Assembly (NCBI GenBank): GCA_023212695.1
Contig: JALCCG010000002.1
Location: forward strand, 358,276-422,275
Direction: 5' to 3'
Length of the DNA stretch: 64,000 bases
Origin: Sporisorium sorghi
Taxonomy: Eukaryota; Basidiomycota; Ustilaginomycetes; Ustilaginales; Ustilaginaceae
Position 1 is the first letter of the stretch. Every line of letters begins with the position of its first letter. The notes beneath the pieces are model-generated. The model saw only the letters and a list, made by a program, of their open reading frames with translations. It searched no databases and was not told the origin of the DNA. Below, piece after piece: positions 1-8,172 of this stretch. Both the position numbers and the translations under genes were made by a program.

Positions 1-1609
1 CCGGAAAAATGCCGTGAACGATTGGCACATACATCAGATTGTAGGCAACCACAACAGGCGCCGCGATCGGCACAATCAGCCCGATATAGAAGAACAGCGC
101 CATGAACGGCTCTTTCCGCCATATAAAACTGCCAGCCCGCAGAGACTCGCGCAGCCAGGAGCGCTTCCAGCGCATCTGCTGCTTCAGGAATACCTTCATC
201 TGTGAAGGAACGATGGTTGAGCATATGGCCGAATCCTGATAGCCGGTACGGTGTGTTTTTAGAATAAAATTGGTCATGCTCCGGTCATCACCGAAGGTTG
301 CGGGTCTGCCGAGGAACTTCTGGTTCAGCCATGCATCCGCATGCTGGACAATCAGCTCTTTTCGGTAACAGGACAACGGACCCGACAAACAGGTTACGCT
401 GTCAAACCATGATTCTGCCGCTTTCATAATCCGAAACGCAATATAATATCTGACCGTCTGAAGCTTCGTCATATTATTGGTATATTTATTCTCGACGTCT
501 GTCCGTCCGGCCACACCGCCCATTTTCGGGTCCTGGAAGGGTTGAACGAGATGGCGTATGGCCGTCGGGTCCAGAAAACTGTCGGAATCCACAAAAACAA
601 CCAGATCATGCTTCGCCATCTCCACACCTTTGACCAGTGCGGCCCGCTTGCCTGCATTCTCCGGCAGCACCGTATAGGTCAGACGTTCCCGGGTAGCGTA
701 ACGCTCCGCCTCGGAATGAATCAGTTCGATCATATCCTGGATCTGCTGCACCGATTGGTCCGTCGAACGGTCATCCACCACGATAACCTCCAGCTTCTCA
801 ACAGGATAGTCCTGATTGATACAGCTGAGAATCGTGCGTTTGATCCAGTCGGCTTCATTAAAGCAGGGAATGATAATCGACACGCCAGGTGTATACCCGG
901 GATTGATCGGCACATCGCGGTATAAGGCTCCGAATAGGTAACGAGTCAAGAGAAACAGTGCTGCAATAATGCTGTATAAATACAGCACCATATTGTATTT
1001 AAAATAGATGATACTCTCGGCGCGCATAAGCATAATGAAGAGCACCGACACGAACAGAAGCGCGCTGGCGGAGTAGACGGAATATCCCCACCGTTTTCGC
1101 TGAAAATAATCGGTTAGCGGCTTCTCGAATTCAATGGCAAGCATCAACTCGTCGCCGGATTCCGTTTTGTTTACAAACTGGCGAACAATGCTTGCATCAA
1201 TCCGCACAGCCGATTCGAAGCCCTCGGGCATCGCACCCGGAGGAATTCGGAATCGGGCCTTCACCATGTCGCCAACTTCAAGGCTCGATGCGTCCGGCAC
1301 CCTAAGCAGCAGGCCTGTACCCGAAATATCGGCCGCCTGCCCCTTGGTTCCAGAGCTTTTCTTTTTCCCCTTAGGAACAAGCAGCACCTCGAAATCTGCC
1401 ACATAACGCAAACTGAGCATCCGAAGTTTATTCAAATATTCGGTATTGGACAGATCGTCTCCAGGTTGCAGCGCTCGATTCCCCCTCCGGTCCGCATTCA
1501 TGCGAATTTGCTCCGGATCAGGCACATACGAAAGAGTCCTTCTGTCCGTACGCGGTAACGTAAGTACTTCCTTGGTACTCTTTTGTTGCTTACTTTTTTT
1601 TATCCCCAT
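1..1609 (-). CDS. PilZ-domain family 2 glycosyltransferase (polysaccharide synthase), 3' end outside window
   Basis: Membrane glycosyltransferase that probably polymerises an activated sugar and exports the chain, like hyaluronan synthase, BcsA or Alg8. The 536 residues visible begin at an ATG six bases after a GGGAG ribosome site. The N-terminal 170 residues look like a PilZ domain: the DxSxxG element is DISGTG at 94-99. The arginine pair that normally binds c-di-GMP is less certain (RRGNR at 41-45, or R63/R68 with five rather than four residues spacing). Two membrane helices follow (about 176-195 and 208-228), then the GT-A catalytic domain with DD (279-280), DSDS (341-344), GDD (440-442) and QQMRW (477-481), and a further helix near 505-525. 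All GT2 processive motifs are present. It lies 20 bases downstream of the nucleotide-sugar dehydrogenase gene, so probably the same operon supplies its substrate. Which sugar it uses cannot be read from sequence. Confidence 0.88.
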   Translation of the reverse strand, partial: MGIKKSKQQKSTKEVLTLPRTDRRTLSYVPDPEQIRMNADRRGNRALQPGDDLSNTEYLNKLRMLSLRYVADFEVLLVPKGKKKSSGTKGQAADISGTGLLLRVPDASSLEVGDMVKARFRIPPGAMPEGFESAVRIDASIVRQFVNKTESGDELMLAIEFEKPLTDYFQRKRWGYSVYSASALLFVSVLFIMLMRAESIIYFKYNMVLYLYSIIAALFLLTRYLFGALYRDVPINPGYTPGVSIIIPCFNEADWIKRTILSCINQDYPVEKLEVIVVDDRSTDQSVQQIQDMIELIHSEAERYATRERLTYTVLPENAGKRAALVKGVEMAKHDLVVFVDSDSFLDPTAIRHLVQPFQDPKMGGVAGRTDVENKYTNNMTKLQTVRYYIAFRIMKAAESWFDSVTCLSGPLSCYRKELIVQHADAWLNQKFLGRPATFGDDRSMTNFILKTHRTGYQDSAICSTIVPSQMKVFLKQQMRWKRSWLRESLRAGSFIWRKEPFMALFFYIGLIVPIAAPVVVAYNLMYVPIVHGIFP

Positions 1610-1629
1610 TGCGTTCTCCCATCGTTATC

Positions 1630-2943
1630 TCACAAACTCCAATAATGAAAACCGTTGGCTTCACATTCGGCCTTTGGATAAACTCCCTTCACATCAATCA
1701 AGAGTTTCTCCTTCTCCGTGCTGAACATCCCGTTAAAATCGGAAATCGCAAGCTGCTTGAATTCATGGTGAGCGACCGCTACGATTGCAATTTGGATTCC
1801 TTTTAACTCACGCATATCCGACAGCTCGATACCATATTCTTCATATGCCTGCTTCGAATCCACGTATGGATCCGTCACCATCGGCTGTATCCCGTAATCC
1901 TGCAGTTCGCGGATAATATCGATGACCTTGGAATTGCGGATATCCTGGCAATCCTCCTTAAAGGCAAGACCCATCACCGCAACCTTCGCTTGCACCAGAT
2001 CAAGACCTTGGCGAACTGCAAGTTTAATGACATTCTGGGCGATGTATTTTCCCATCCCGTCATTGATATGCCTTCCGGCCAGAATGATCTTGGAATGATA
2101 TCCGGTATCCTCGGCCTTGTATGTAAGATAATACGGATCGATTCCGATGCAATGTCCACCGACGAGACCTGGCCGGAACGGCAGGAAATTCCACTTCGTT
2201 TCCGCTGCCCGGAGGACGGCATTCGTATCGATATCCATCTGGTTGAACAGCATCGACAGCTCGTTCATAAACGCGATATTGATATCGCGCTGAGCGTTCT
2301 CAATGACTTTGGCTGCTTCGGCCACTTTGATGCTTTCTGCCCGGTGGACGCCGGCTTCGATAATCAGCTCATATAGCCTGGCGACCGCCTCCAGCGCCTC
2401 CGGATCGCTGCCGGACACGATTTTCACAATCGTTTCAAGCCGGTGCACCCGATCTCCCGGGTTAATTCGTTCCGGGGAATATCCCACCTTGAAATCCACG
2501 CCAAAGCGCAGACCTGACTCCGCTTCGAGGATTGGAATGCAAATTTCCTCCGTAACGCCCGGATAAACTGTCGATTCATAGACAACTACAGCCCCACGCG
2601 ATAAGGCACGACCCACCATCCTGCTGGCACTGCGCACGTATTTCAAATCCGGCACATTCCCGCTTTTTACGGGGGTCGGAACGGCTACAATAAAACAACC
2701 AGCCTCCCTCAGCTTGTCCGGATCTGAAGTGAATACCGCCCTGCAGTCCCTAAGAGATGCATCTCCGATCTCACCGGTGGCGTCCATTCCGCTGCTGTAC
2801 TGCTTCACCTTGTCTTCACTCAGATCAAAACCGATAACGTCCAGTTTCTTCGAAAATGCAACCGCCAGCGGAAGACCTACATATCCAAGACCCACCACCG
2901 CCAATTTGTCCAAGCGGTCTACCATGTTCTCATACAACCCCAT
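1630..2943 (-). CDS. UDP-N-acetyl-hexosamine 6-dehydrogenase, TviB/WbpO/CapL-like
   Basis: NAD-dependent four-electron oxidation of a UDP-sugar at C6 to the uronic acid. The 437-residue protein has the N-terminal Rossmann motif GLGYVG (18-23), the conserved YSPERINPGD (155-164), the central helix with K207-type lysine region and the catalytic cysteine C265 inside VGGHCIGIDPYYL. GHCIGIDPYYL rather than GHCIPVDP is the wording typical of the Vi-antigen/WbpO/CapL branch that oxidises UDP-GlcNAc or UDP-GalNAc, so an N-acetyl-aminouronic acid product is favoured over UDP-glucuronate. Its ATG follows the deacetylase stop by one base, with GGAGA as ribosome site inside the upstream gene, so the two are translationally coupled. 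It is clearly distinct from the second dehydrogenase of the locus at 5758-7119. Confidence 0.9.
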   Translation of the reverse strand: MGLYENMVDRLDKLAVVGLGYVGLPLAVAFSKKLDVIGFDLSEDKVKQYSSGMDATGEIGDASLRDCRAVFTSDPDKLREAGCFIVAVPTPVKSGNVPDLKYVRSASRMVGRALSRGAVVVYESTVYPGVTEEICIPILEAESGLRFGVDFKVGYSPERINPGDRVHRLETIVKIVSGSDPEALEAVARLYELIIEAGVHRAESIKVAEAAKVIENAQRDINIAFMNELSMLFNQMDIDTNAVLRAAETKWNFLPFRPGLVGGHCIGIDPYYLTYKAEDTGYHSKIILAGRHINDGMGKYIAQNVIKLAVRQGLDLVQAKVAVMGLAFKEDCQDIRNSKVIDIIRELQDYGIQPMVTDPYVDSKQAYEEYGIELSDMRELKGIQIAIVAVAHHEFKQLAISDFNGMFSTEKEKLLIDVKGVYPKAECEANGFHYWSL

Positions 2944-2944
2944 A

Positions 2945-4426
2945 TTATTCCATCTCCGTTGCGGCCTTGTTTTGCTGCATCATGTCCGCCATTTTAACAA
3001 ACGTGTATCCCTTGCCTTGCAGGCCTTCCAGCACGCTTGGCAGAGCTTCTATCGTGTGAATATCATCCAGCATGTGCAGCAAGATGACGCTGCCTCGTTC
3101 CGTTTTGGTCATAACTCCGTTCACGATATCTTTCGCACTGTTTGAAATGTCCCAATCCAGCGTTGTCACATCATACATGGCAATCACCGGATAACCGACA
3201 GCGGCCAGCGCTTTCGCCCGCTCATCATCTACCACGCCGGTTGGCGGACGGAACAGCATAACGGGCTGTTGTTGAATGGCTTCCGTAATGACCTGATGAG
3301 CCTTGACCACATCTTCCTGCAGCTCTTGTGGTGTTAACGAAGTAACAACAGGATGACTATAGGAATGGTTGGCCACATCATGGCCGCCTTCTACCATCGC
3401 CCGTGCCAGGTTCGGGTTGCTCTCCACTCCTTTTGCCCGCAGGAAGAAGGTGGCCTTTACATCATGCTCTGCCAAAATATCGAGAATGCGGGTCACCGTT
3501 TTGTCGCTTCCGAAATCGTCAAACGTCAAGGCTACCTCTTTTTTGTTCGTATCCACTTTGTAGACGAGTTCATACTTCGCCTGTTGATAATCCGGATTGA
3601 TTCGGGCTGCGTCGTATCCCGGAATCTGTTCAAGCGGTTTGCGCTCTCCGCCATTCTCAACAAGCTCGTTCAACGTAACAAGCTGATACCCGATATCATC
3701 TGCAGCCTGGGCTATATATTGAATAGATGAGATCACTTCCGGATTGACGTCGGTATTCATCGAGATAATACCGCCTCTGGAAATGAATTTGGCTACATAC
3801 TCTCCGATCTCTTCCGCACTCTGCATATTACGGTCCTTGGGGTTGATGTTGTAACTCACAACCGCCTTCATGCCGAGATGCGCAGCCGCCAGGGGTACAT
3901 CGGCAGGGTAATCGCCGGAGCGTGTCCGAACATAGCGGGGCTCGGCTCCGGTTTCCCGCTTGATAACGTCGTTCGCCAATTTGATTTCCTTATAGATCTG
4001 GTCATAATCAAGCTTGTTCATATCCAGCTGGTTCAGTGTATTGTTCTCGATTTCGTGACCTCTGGCCAAGATGGCGCTGGCAATATCCGGTTCCTCCGCC
4101 ACTCTCATGCCCGGCAGGAAGAAAGTTGCCTTGATCCCCCACGCATCCAGTTCATCAATCAGAGCCGTCATGGTCGCTTTATCGCCCATGCCATTGAAAG
4201 TAAGTGCCAATTCTTTTTTGGCTGTGTATACATACGGGATCTCCCTGCTCTTCTCCCCGGCATACCGCTCTACCTTCGGCGCGGGCGCCATCGGACCGGT
4301 TCCTTCATTAGAGGCTGGTTTACCGCCAAATAGACCACAGCCTCCCAATAATATCAGGATCATGAATAGTGCAGTCATTCTCGAAAGTATGTATGGAACT
4401 CGGAATTTAATAGAAACTCTTTTCAT
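2945..4426 (-). CDS. lipoprotein with tandem polysaccharide deacetylase (NodB) domains, first one degenerate
   Basis: Extracellular membrane-anchored carbohydrate esterase (CE4) that would remove N-acetyl groups from the polymer. I chose the ATG at 4426 because AAGGAG lies eight bases upstream; an in-frame ATG eight codons earlier has no such site. From this start the signal peptide ends in LGGC with lipid-anchored C30. The second NodB domain (about 290-490) has every catalytic element: TFDD 301-304, HSYSH 354-358, RPPTG 393-397, DWD and LLHM near the end. The first copy (about 65-265) keeps the fold-like text but reads TFNG (76-79), NNTLNQ (128-133) and RTRSG (167-171) at the same places, so metal and catalytic residues are gone; it is probably a binding or structural domain. 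It is the first large gene of the downstream polysaccharide unit. Confidence 0.88.
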   Translation of the reverse strand: MKRVSIKFRVPYILSRMTALFMILILLGGCGLFGGKPASNEGTGPMAPAPKVERYAGEKSREIPYVYTAKKELALTFNGMGDKATMTALIDELDAWGIKATFFLPGMRVAEEPDIASAILARGHEIENNTLNQLDMNKLDYDQIYKEIKLANDVIKRETGAEPRYVRTRSGDYPADVPLAAAHLGMKAVVSYNINPKDRNMQSAEEIGEYVAKFISRGGIISMNTDVNPEVISSIQYIAQAADDIGYQLVTLNELVENGGERKPLEQIPGYDAARINPDYQQAKYELVYKVDTNKKEVALTFDDFGSDKTVTRILDILAEHDVKATFFLRAKGVESNPNLARAMVEGGHDVANHSYSHPVVTSLTPQELQEDVVKAHQVITEAIQQQPVMLFRPPTGVVDDERAKALAAVGYPVIAMYDVTTLDWDISNSAKDIVNGVMTKTERGSVILLHMLDDIHTIEALPSVLEGLQGKGYTFVKMADMMQQNKAATEME

Positions 4427-4538
4427 CTGGTTACTCCTTCTATATTTCAAACCGGGACTTTTGTCATGCAGTCATCCTGAACAAACCAATAGAATATAAC
4501 ACCATCCGTCCATAATTACTACAGCTGTTTTAAAGAAT

Positions 4539-4637
4539 TCATGGATTTTTTTCTTTTTTTAGATGGCTGTAACCAAATTGAGGGGTATATGGTTCATTAT
4601 ACCTATTCACTCGATCCATCCACTGCTTTTGAATCAT
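4539..4637 (-). CDS. possible 32-residue leader or small protein upstream of the deacetylase operon
   Basis: Unrecognised small ORF of 32 codons plus TGA in the leader of the deacetylase unit. The reason to list it is the near-ideal initiation site: AGGAGG followed by seven bases and ATG. The peptide is polar and aromatic (starts MIQKQWMDRV, ends KKEKNP), has four tyrosines and no membrane segment or signal peptide. It ends about 110 bases before the deacetylase start. It could be a real small protein, a regulatory leader peptide or a chance ORF; nothing in it resembles a known family. Confidence 0.4.
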   Translation of the reverse strand: MIQKQWMDRVNRYNEPYTPQFGYSHLKKEKNP

Positions 4638-4711
4638 CTTTCATCCTCCTAGACTTGATGATTCATTATAAAATTCAATTCTATACAATTTCTAAACAAT
4701 TCAAAAAACGC

Positions 4712-4753
4712 ATAAAAAATACCCCCGAAGATCTCTGAAGACCTTCCGGGGGT
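4712..4753 (-). terminator. intrinsic terminator ending the upstream polysaccharide unit
   Basis: Read on the minus strand, ACCCCCGGAAGGTCT pairs with its near-perfect complement around a short loop and is followed by ATTTTTTAT. It sits about 80 bases after the TIM-barrel gene stop and separates the two transcription units of the polysaccharide locus. Confidence 0.85.
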
Positions 4754-4831
4754 ACGCTGAAAGTTGAATGAGTGAATGATATGAAGCTGCTTGCACATTA
4801 ACCCGGAATACGGACCGGGCTTACTACAAAA

Positions 4832-5758
4832 TCACCGTTTTTCCTCGACCATCACCGTCCGTTTGTGAACCCAAGCCTGGTAATGATGGACAGCCAGGCC
4901 TGCAAAGGAGGAATGGACGCTGCCAAGCTTGGCGGCGCTCAGGGCTTCATCCTCCATTTCCTGCTCGCTCTTGGTGAAGAAGGTCAAATGCTCCCCTTCT
5001 TCCGTATCCCCAAGCTCCATGCCGATCCAGACGGACTTGCCGAGTTCGTCCGCCTGCTTCAGCTCTTCCTTGGACAATTCATACATTTGCTCCCCGCTGT
5101 CCCGGTATGCCATAACGGCAATTGCATCCGTATTCTGAATCATCCAGCGGCTGAACGAATCCGAATTCTCGCCTTTCGGTCCAGGTATGGAATCAAGCCA
5201 GAACGGAACGGCGGCACTGAGCGGGAGGTTCTGACGCTCCGCCTCCTGCACCCACACTTTCATGTTCGCGCTCCATTCTTCCACGACCTGCACCTGTTCC
5301 CGGTCCCATCTCCTTAGCACATAGGGCTCGACATCGAACTGCACACCCTCAAATTTCTCCTCAGGTGCAGAAGCCTGATTGTACTCGTCCAGCCAGGTTA
5401 ACAGCTCCATCCCTTGACCCTGGCCTTCCCCATAAGCCCAATCCGGCTGCCCGCCCAAAGCATGTACGCTGATGCCCTTCTGATGGGCAGCCGCCACAAA
5501 GCGGCGATATTCCTCTTCCGTAACCTCTTTTTGGATTTGCAAAAAAATCGTTGTAATTCCTTCCCTCCCGCTAAAGGCTACAATCTCCTCCGTTTCACTC
5601 CGGATCAGACTTGCATCCCACAGCCAAGTGGCTTTGTTCTGATTCACCTTGCCTGACGGAAGAAGAAAAAGGATCAGCAGCAAAAGGCAGATGCCGGCAA
5701 CCAGGATGATCAACTTCGCTTTTGCGTTTATATACCTCAGTCTTCTCGTCCACTTCAT
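4832..5758 (-). CDS. membrane-anchored TIM-barrel glycosidase-like protein
   Basis: 308 residues: a basic N-terminus, one uncleaved-looking transmembrane helix (about 15-34), then an extracellular domain that reads like a TIM barrel (repeated strand motifs such as TTIFLQIQ, GVQFDVEPY at 139-146, LPLSAAVPFW, AIAVMAYRD, KSVWIGMEL). The DVEPY strand end and MAYRD recall the DxE and xYxD strand ends of glycosidase-like barrels seen in polysaccharide loci (for example the hydrolase part of PelA-type proteins), but I cannot assign a family. Its ATG overlaps the stop of the WbpA-like gene by one base (TGATG), so it is translated from the same message. Probable role: trimming or releasing the exopolysaccharide outside the membrane. 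Last gene before the terminator. Confidence 0.75.
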   Translation of the reverse strand: MKWTRRLRYINAKAKLIILVAGICLLLLILFLLPSGKVNQNKATWLWDASLIRSETEEIVAFSGREGITTIFLQIQKEVTEEEYRRFVAAAHQKGISVHALGGQPDWAYGEGQGQGMELLTWLDEYNQASAPEEKFEGVQFDVEPYVLRRWDREQVQVVEEWSANMKVWVQEAERQNLPLSAAVPFWLDSIPGPKGENSDSFSRWMIQNTDAIAVMAYRDSGEQMYELSKEELKQADELGKSVWIGMELGDTEEGEHLTFFTKSEQEMEDEALSAAKLGSVHSSFAGLAVHHYQAWVHKRTVMVEEKR

Positions 5759-7119
5759 CAGATCAAGACGGCCTCATCCGGCTCGGCAACATGCTGAACG
5801 GAATGGCCAATCTTGTAGATATGAGGCTCGGCATACGCCTTAAATGCATTTCTCGTATCCAGGATCGGCACGCCCGCGGAAGCGATGGAATGGTAATCGA
5901 GATTACTATGATTCGTGATCAGCACAATGCAATCGTAACGACTGAATTTGGTGAGGTCATACTCCACGCTGCGGATCGTTGTGCCATGCTTGTCCACAAA
6001 GCTGTTGGCGTACGGATCGTAATATTCCACATAGGCGCCGTTCTCCTTAAACTGCTCATATACTTCAAGTCCCGGCGATTCGCGCAAATCGCTGATGTCC
6101 GGTTTGTACGCCATGCCAAGCAGCAGGATGTTGGAGCGCTTAATCGATTTGGCATACTCATTCAGAATCGTAGCCGTCTTGTTGATCACATAGTATGGCA
6201 TATTGTCATTTGTGGATTGCGCCAGCTCGATGAATTTGCTGTAGAAACGGAAACCCTTGGCCTTCCAGGATAAGTACATAGGGTCCAGCGGAATGCAGTG
6301 ACCGCCGATGCCCGGTCCCGGATAGAACGGCATGAATCCGAAAGGCTTGGTTGCTGCCGCATTAATTACTTCCCAGATATCAATGCCCATGCGATCACAC
6401 ATCATGGCCATCTCGTTCACGAAGGCAATGTTCACGCTGCGGAACGTATTCTCTAGCAGCTTGGACATTTCCGCAACCTTGGGGTTGCTGACAGGCACAA
6501 CCGTCTCCACGTACTGCTTGTACAACGCCTCGCCCAGTTTAAGGCAAGCATCCGTTGTTCCGCCGATCACCTTCGGCGTATTGCGTGTATTAAACCGGCT
6601 GTTGGATGGATCTACCCGTTCCGGCGAGAAGCACAGGTAGAAGTCCTGACCAACCTTATATCCGAGCTTTTCGATCTGCTGCTGGATCAGCTCCTCGGTT
6701 GTTCCCGGATAAGTGGTGCTCTCCAGAGTAATCAACAGATTGGGTTTCATGAAGCGTTTGAGCTGATCGACTACCATTGTAATGTAGGATGTATCCGGGT
6801 CCTGGTTCTCGCTGAGCGGCGTCGGCACACAGATGCTAACCGCATCAATGACCGTAATCATGCTGTAATCCGTTGTTGGTTTAAAGCGTCCGGTCTCCAT
6901 GCAGGCTGCAAGCTCTTCGGACGAGATGTCCGTGATATAGGATTCTCCGCGATAGATTCGATCAATCTTGTCTGAATCGAGATCGATTCCAATCACCGTA
7001 AATCCCTGTCTTACCATTTCTACGGCGAGCGGTAATCCTACATAGCCCAGCCCCACAACACCCAAAACAGCTTTCTTATTTTCAATGGCACTCAATAAAG
7101 TTTCGTATTCCTCATTCAC
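5758..7119 (-). CDS. wbpA: UDP-N-acetylglucosamine 6-dehydrogenase, WbpA-like
   Basis: NAD-dependent oxidation of UDP-GlcNAc (family activity) to UDP-GlcNAcA. The 453-residue protein has GLGYVG at 23-28, STTYPGT, CFSPERVDPSN and catalytic C275 in GIGGHCIPLDPMYLSWKAK, a wording characteristic of the WbpA branch and different from the TviB-like enzyme in the same locus. Translation starts at a GTG preceded by GGAGG with ten bases spacing. A 184-base gap separates it from the response-regulator gene, so an internal promoter is possible. The presence of two separate sugar dehydrogenases implies either two uronic residues in the polymer or alternative substrates. Confidence 0.88.
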   Translation of the reverse strand: MNEEYETLLSAIENKKAVLGVVGLGYVGLPLAVEMVRQGFTVIGIDLDSDKIDRIYRGESYITDISSEELAACMETGRFKPTTDYSMITVIDAVSICVPTPLSENQDPDTSYITMVVDQLKRFMKPNLLITLESTTYPGTTEELIQQQIEKLGYKVGQDFYLCFSPERVDPSNSRFNTRNTPKVIGGTTDACLKLGEALYKQYVETVVPVSNPKVAEMSKLLENTFRSVNIAFVNEMAMMCDRMGIDIWEVINAAATKPFGFMPFYPGPGIGGHCIPLDPMYLSWKAKGFRFYSKFIELAQSTNDNMPYYVINKTATILNEYAKSIKRSNILLLGMAYKPDISDLRESPGLEVYEQFKENGAYVEYYDPYANSFVDKHGTTIRSVEYDLTKFSRYDCIVLITNHSNLDYHSIASAGVPILDTRNAFKAYAEPHIYKIGHSVQHVAEPDEAVLI

Positions 7120-7303
7120 AAGTATTCAACCTCCATCGGATGTATAGTCTGTTAGTCTATCGTCTCACTTTTTGGCTAAAGGATAGACCTCGTTTTGTTG
7201 AACTCTCTCCTTGCGATTAAAGAACTTCTCAGCTCAACTAATCACGTATCCATTCTTCATTCAAACATTCCTCATCAAGCTAAAGACGTTAATATCCATG
7301 TGT

Positions 7304-8110
7304 TTAATGAAGGCACCGGCGGATGCGGGCATCCAGCTCTACCGGCGAGAACGGCTTGGTTACATAATCATCCACCCCGTTCTGGAAGCACTGGCTGATG
7401 GTCTGCTCCACACGCTTCTCGGTCAATACAACAATCTTCGGCGGTTCCTTCACCTTGAGCTGCTGGATATGATGAATGAAGGGCAAACCATCGATGCCGT
7501 GCAGATTAAGCTCCGTCAGCACAAGATCAGGCTCCCATTTCGGGATAAGATCCAGAGCCTCCAAGCCATCCACCGCTTCGAGTGTTTCATAGCCTTGCAT
7601 GGCCAAGCGTATTTGCAAAAATTCTCTCACCGTGGCGTCCTGATCCACAATAAGAATTCGACTCTGATCACGGTCTGCTTCCTCCTGCGTGAATATATGA
7701 ATATCCGAAGAGGTGCTGAGCCTAGCCGCTTCCGCCATCTGCTTCATCGTCTGCGTTGACGGTGTTTCAGTAAGCGCTGCAAGCGTAATTCTCGGATCCG
7801 ACTGCTCCAGCCGGCCCTGAAGATGCTGCTTCAAGAGCAGTGCCTGATAGTGGGCGGCATCCAGCGTATACCCAGGCAATGTAAGGGCCAAGACGCCGGT
7901 ACTGACATCTCGCAGAACCTCGCTGTTCACACCGGACAGCTGGTCCACAAAGCTTTGGACCTCCGTCAGCTCAGCATCCGTTCCGGACGGATCGCCAGCA
8001 CAGTACAGAAACAGCAAAGCTGTTCCGTTTCGGTGTCCTCTCACTTCCTCCTCCAGGCGGCCGTAAAAATCAACGGCCTGCACGCGTTGCAATGTTGCGG
8101 ATTGAGACAT
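7304..8110 (-). CDS. receiver-domain protein with degenerate GGDEF-like N-terminus and altered phospho-acceptor
   Basis: 268 residues from the ATG that best fits the GAGGTGGG ribosome site; an in-frame GTG five codons upstream overlaps that site and is less likely. Residues 1-140 have the layout of a GGDEF domain (alternating strands and helices, RITLAALTE near the usual signature of the final strand) but read STGVLALTLPG where GG(D/E)EF is expected, so no cyclase activity is likely. Residues 150-268 are a receiver (REC) domain: acidic pair D156/D158, K252 in TKPF, but glutamate E200 (DLVLTELN) at the place of the phosphorylated aspartate. A Glu there often mimics phosphorylation. No DNA-binding domain. 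Context within the polymer operon suggests a signalling adaptor for the synthase. Confidence 0.78.
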   Translation of the reverse strand: MSQSATLQRVQAVDFYGRLEEEVRGHRNGTALLFLYCAGDPSGTDAELTEVQSFVDQLSGVNSEVLRDVSTGVLALTLPGYTLDAAHYQALLLKQHLQGRLEQSDPRITLAALTETPSTQTMKQMAEAARLSTSSDIHIFTQEEADRDQSRILIVDQDATVREFLQIRLAMQGYETLEAVDGLEALDLIPKWEPDLVLTELNLHGIDGLPFIHHIQQLKVKEPPKIVVLTEKRVEQTISQCFQNGVDDYVTKPFSPVELDARIRRCLH

Positions 8111-8172
8111 AATTGTAAGTCCCACCTCTCTTTATGGTTTGACGCTGTAAAAACATGAACCGGGCCTTGATG

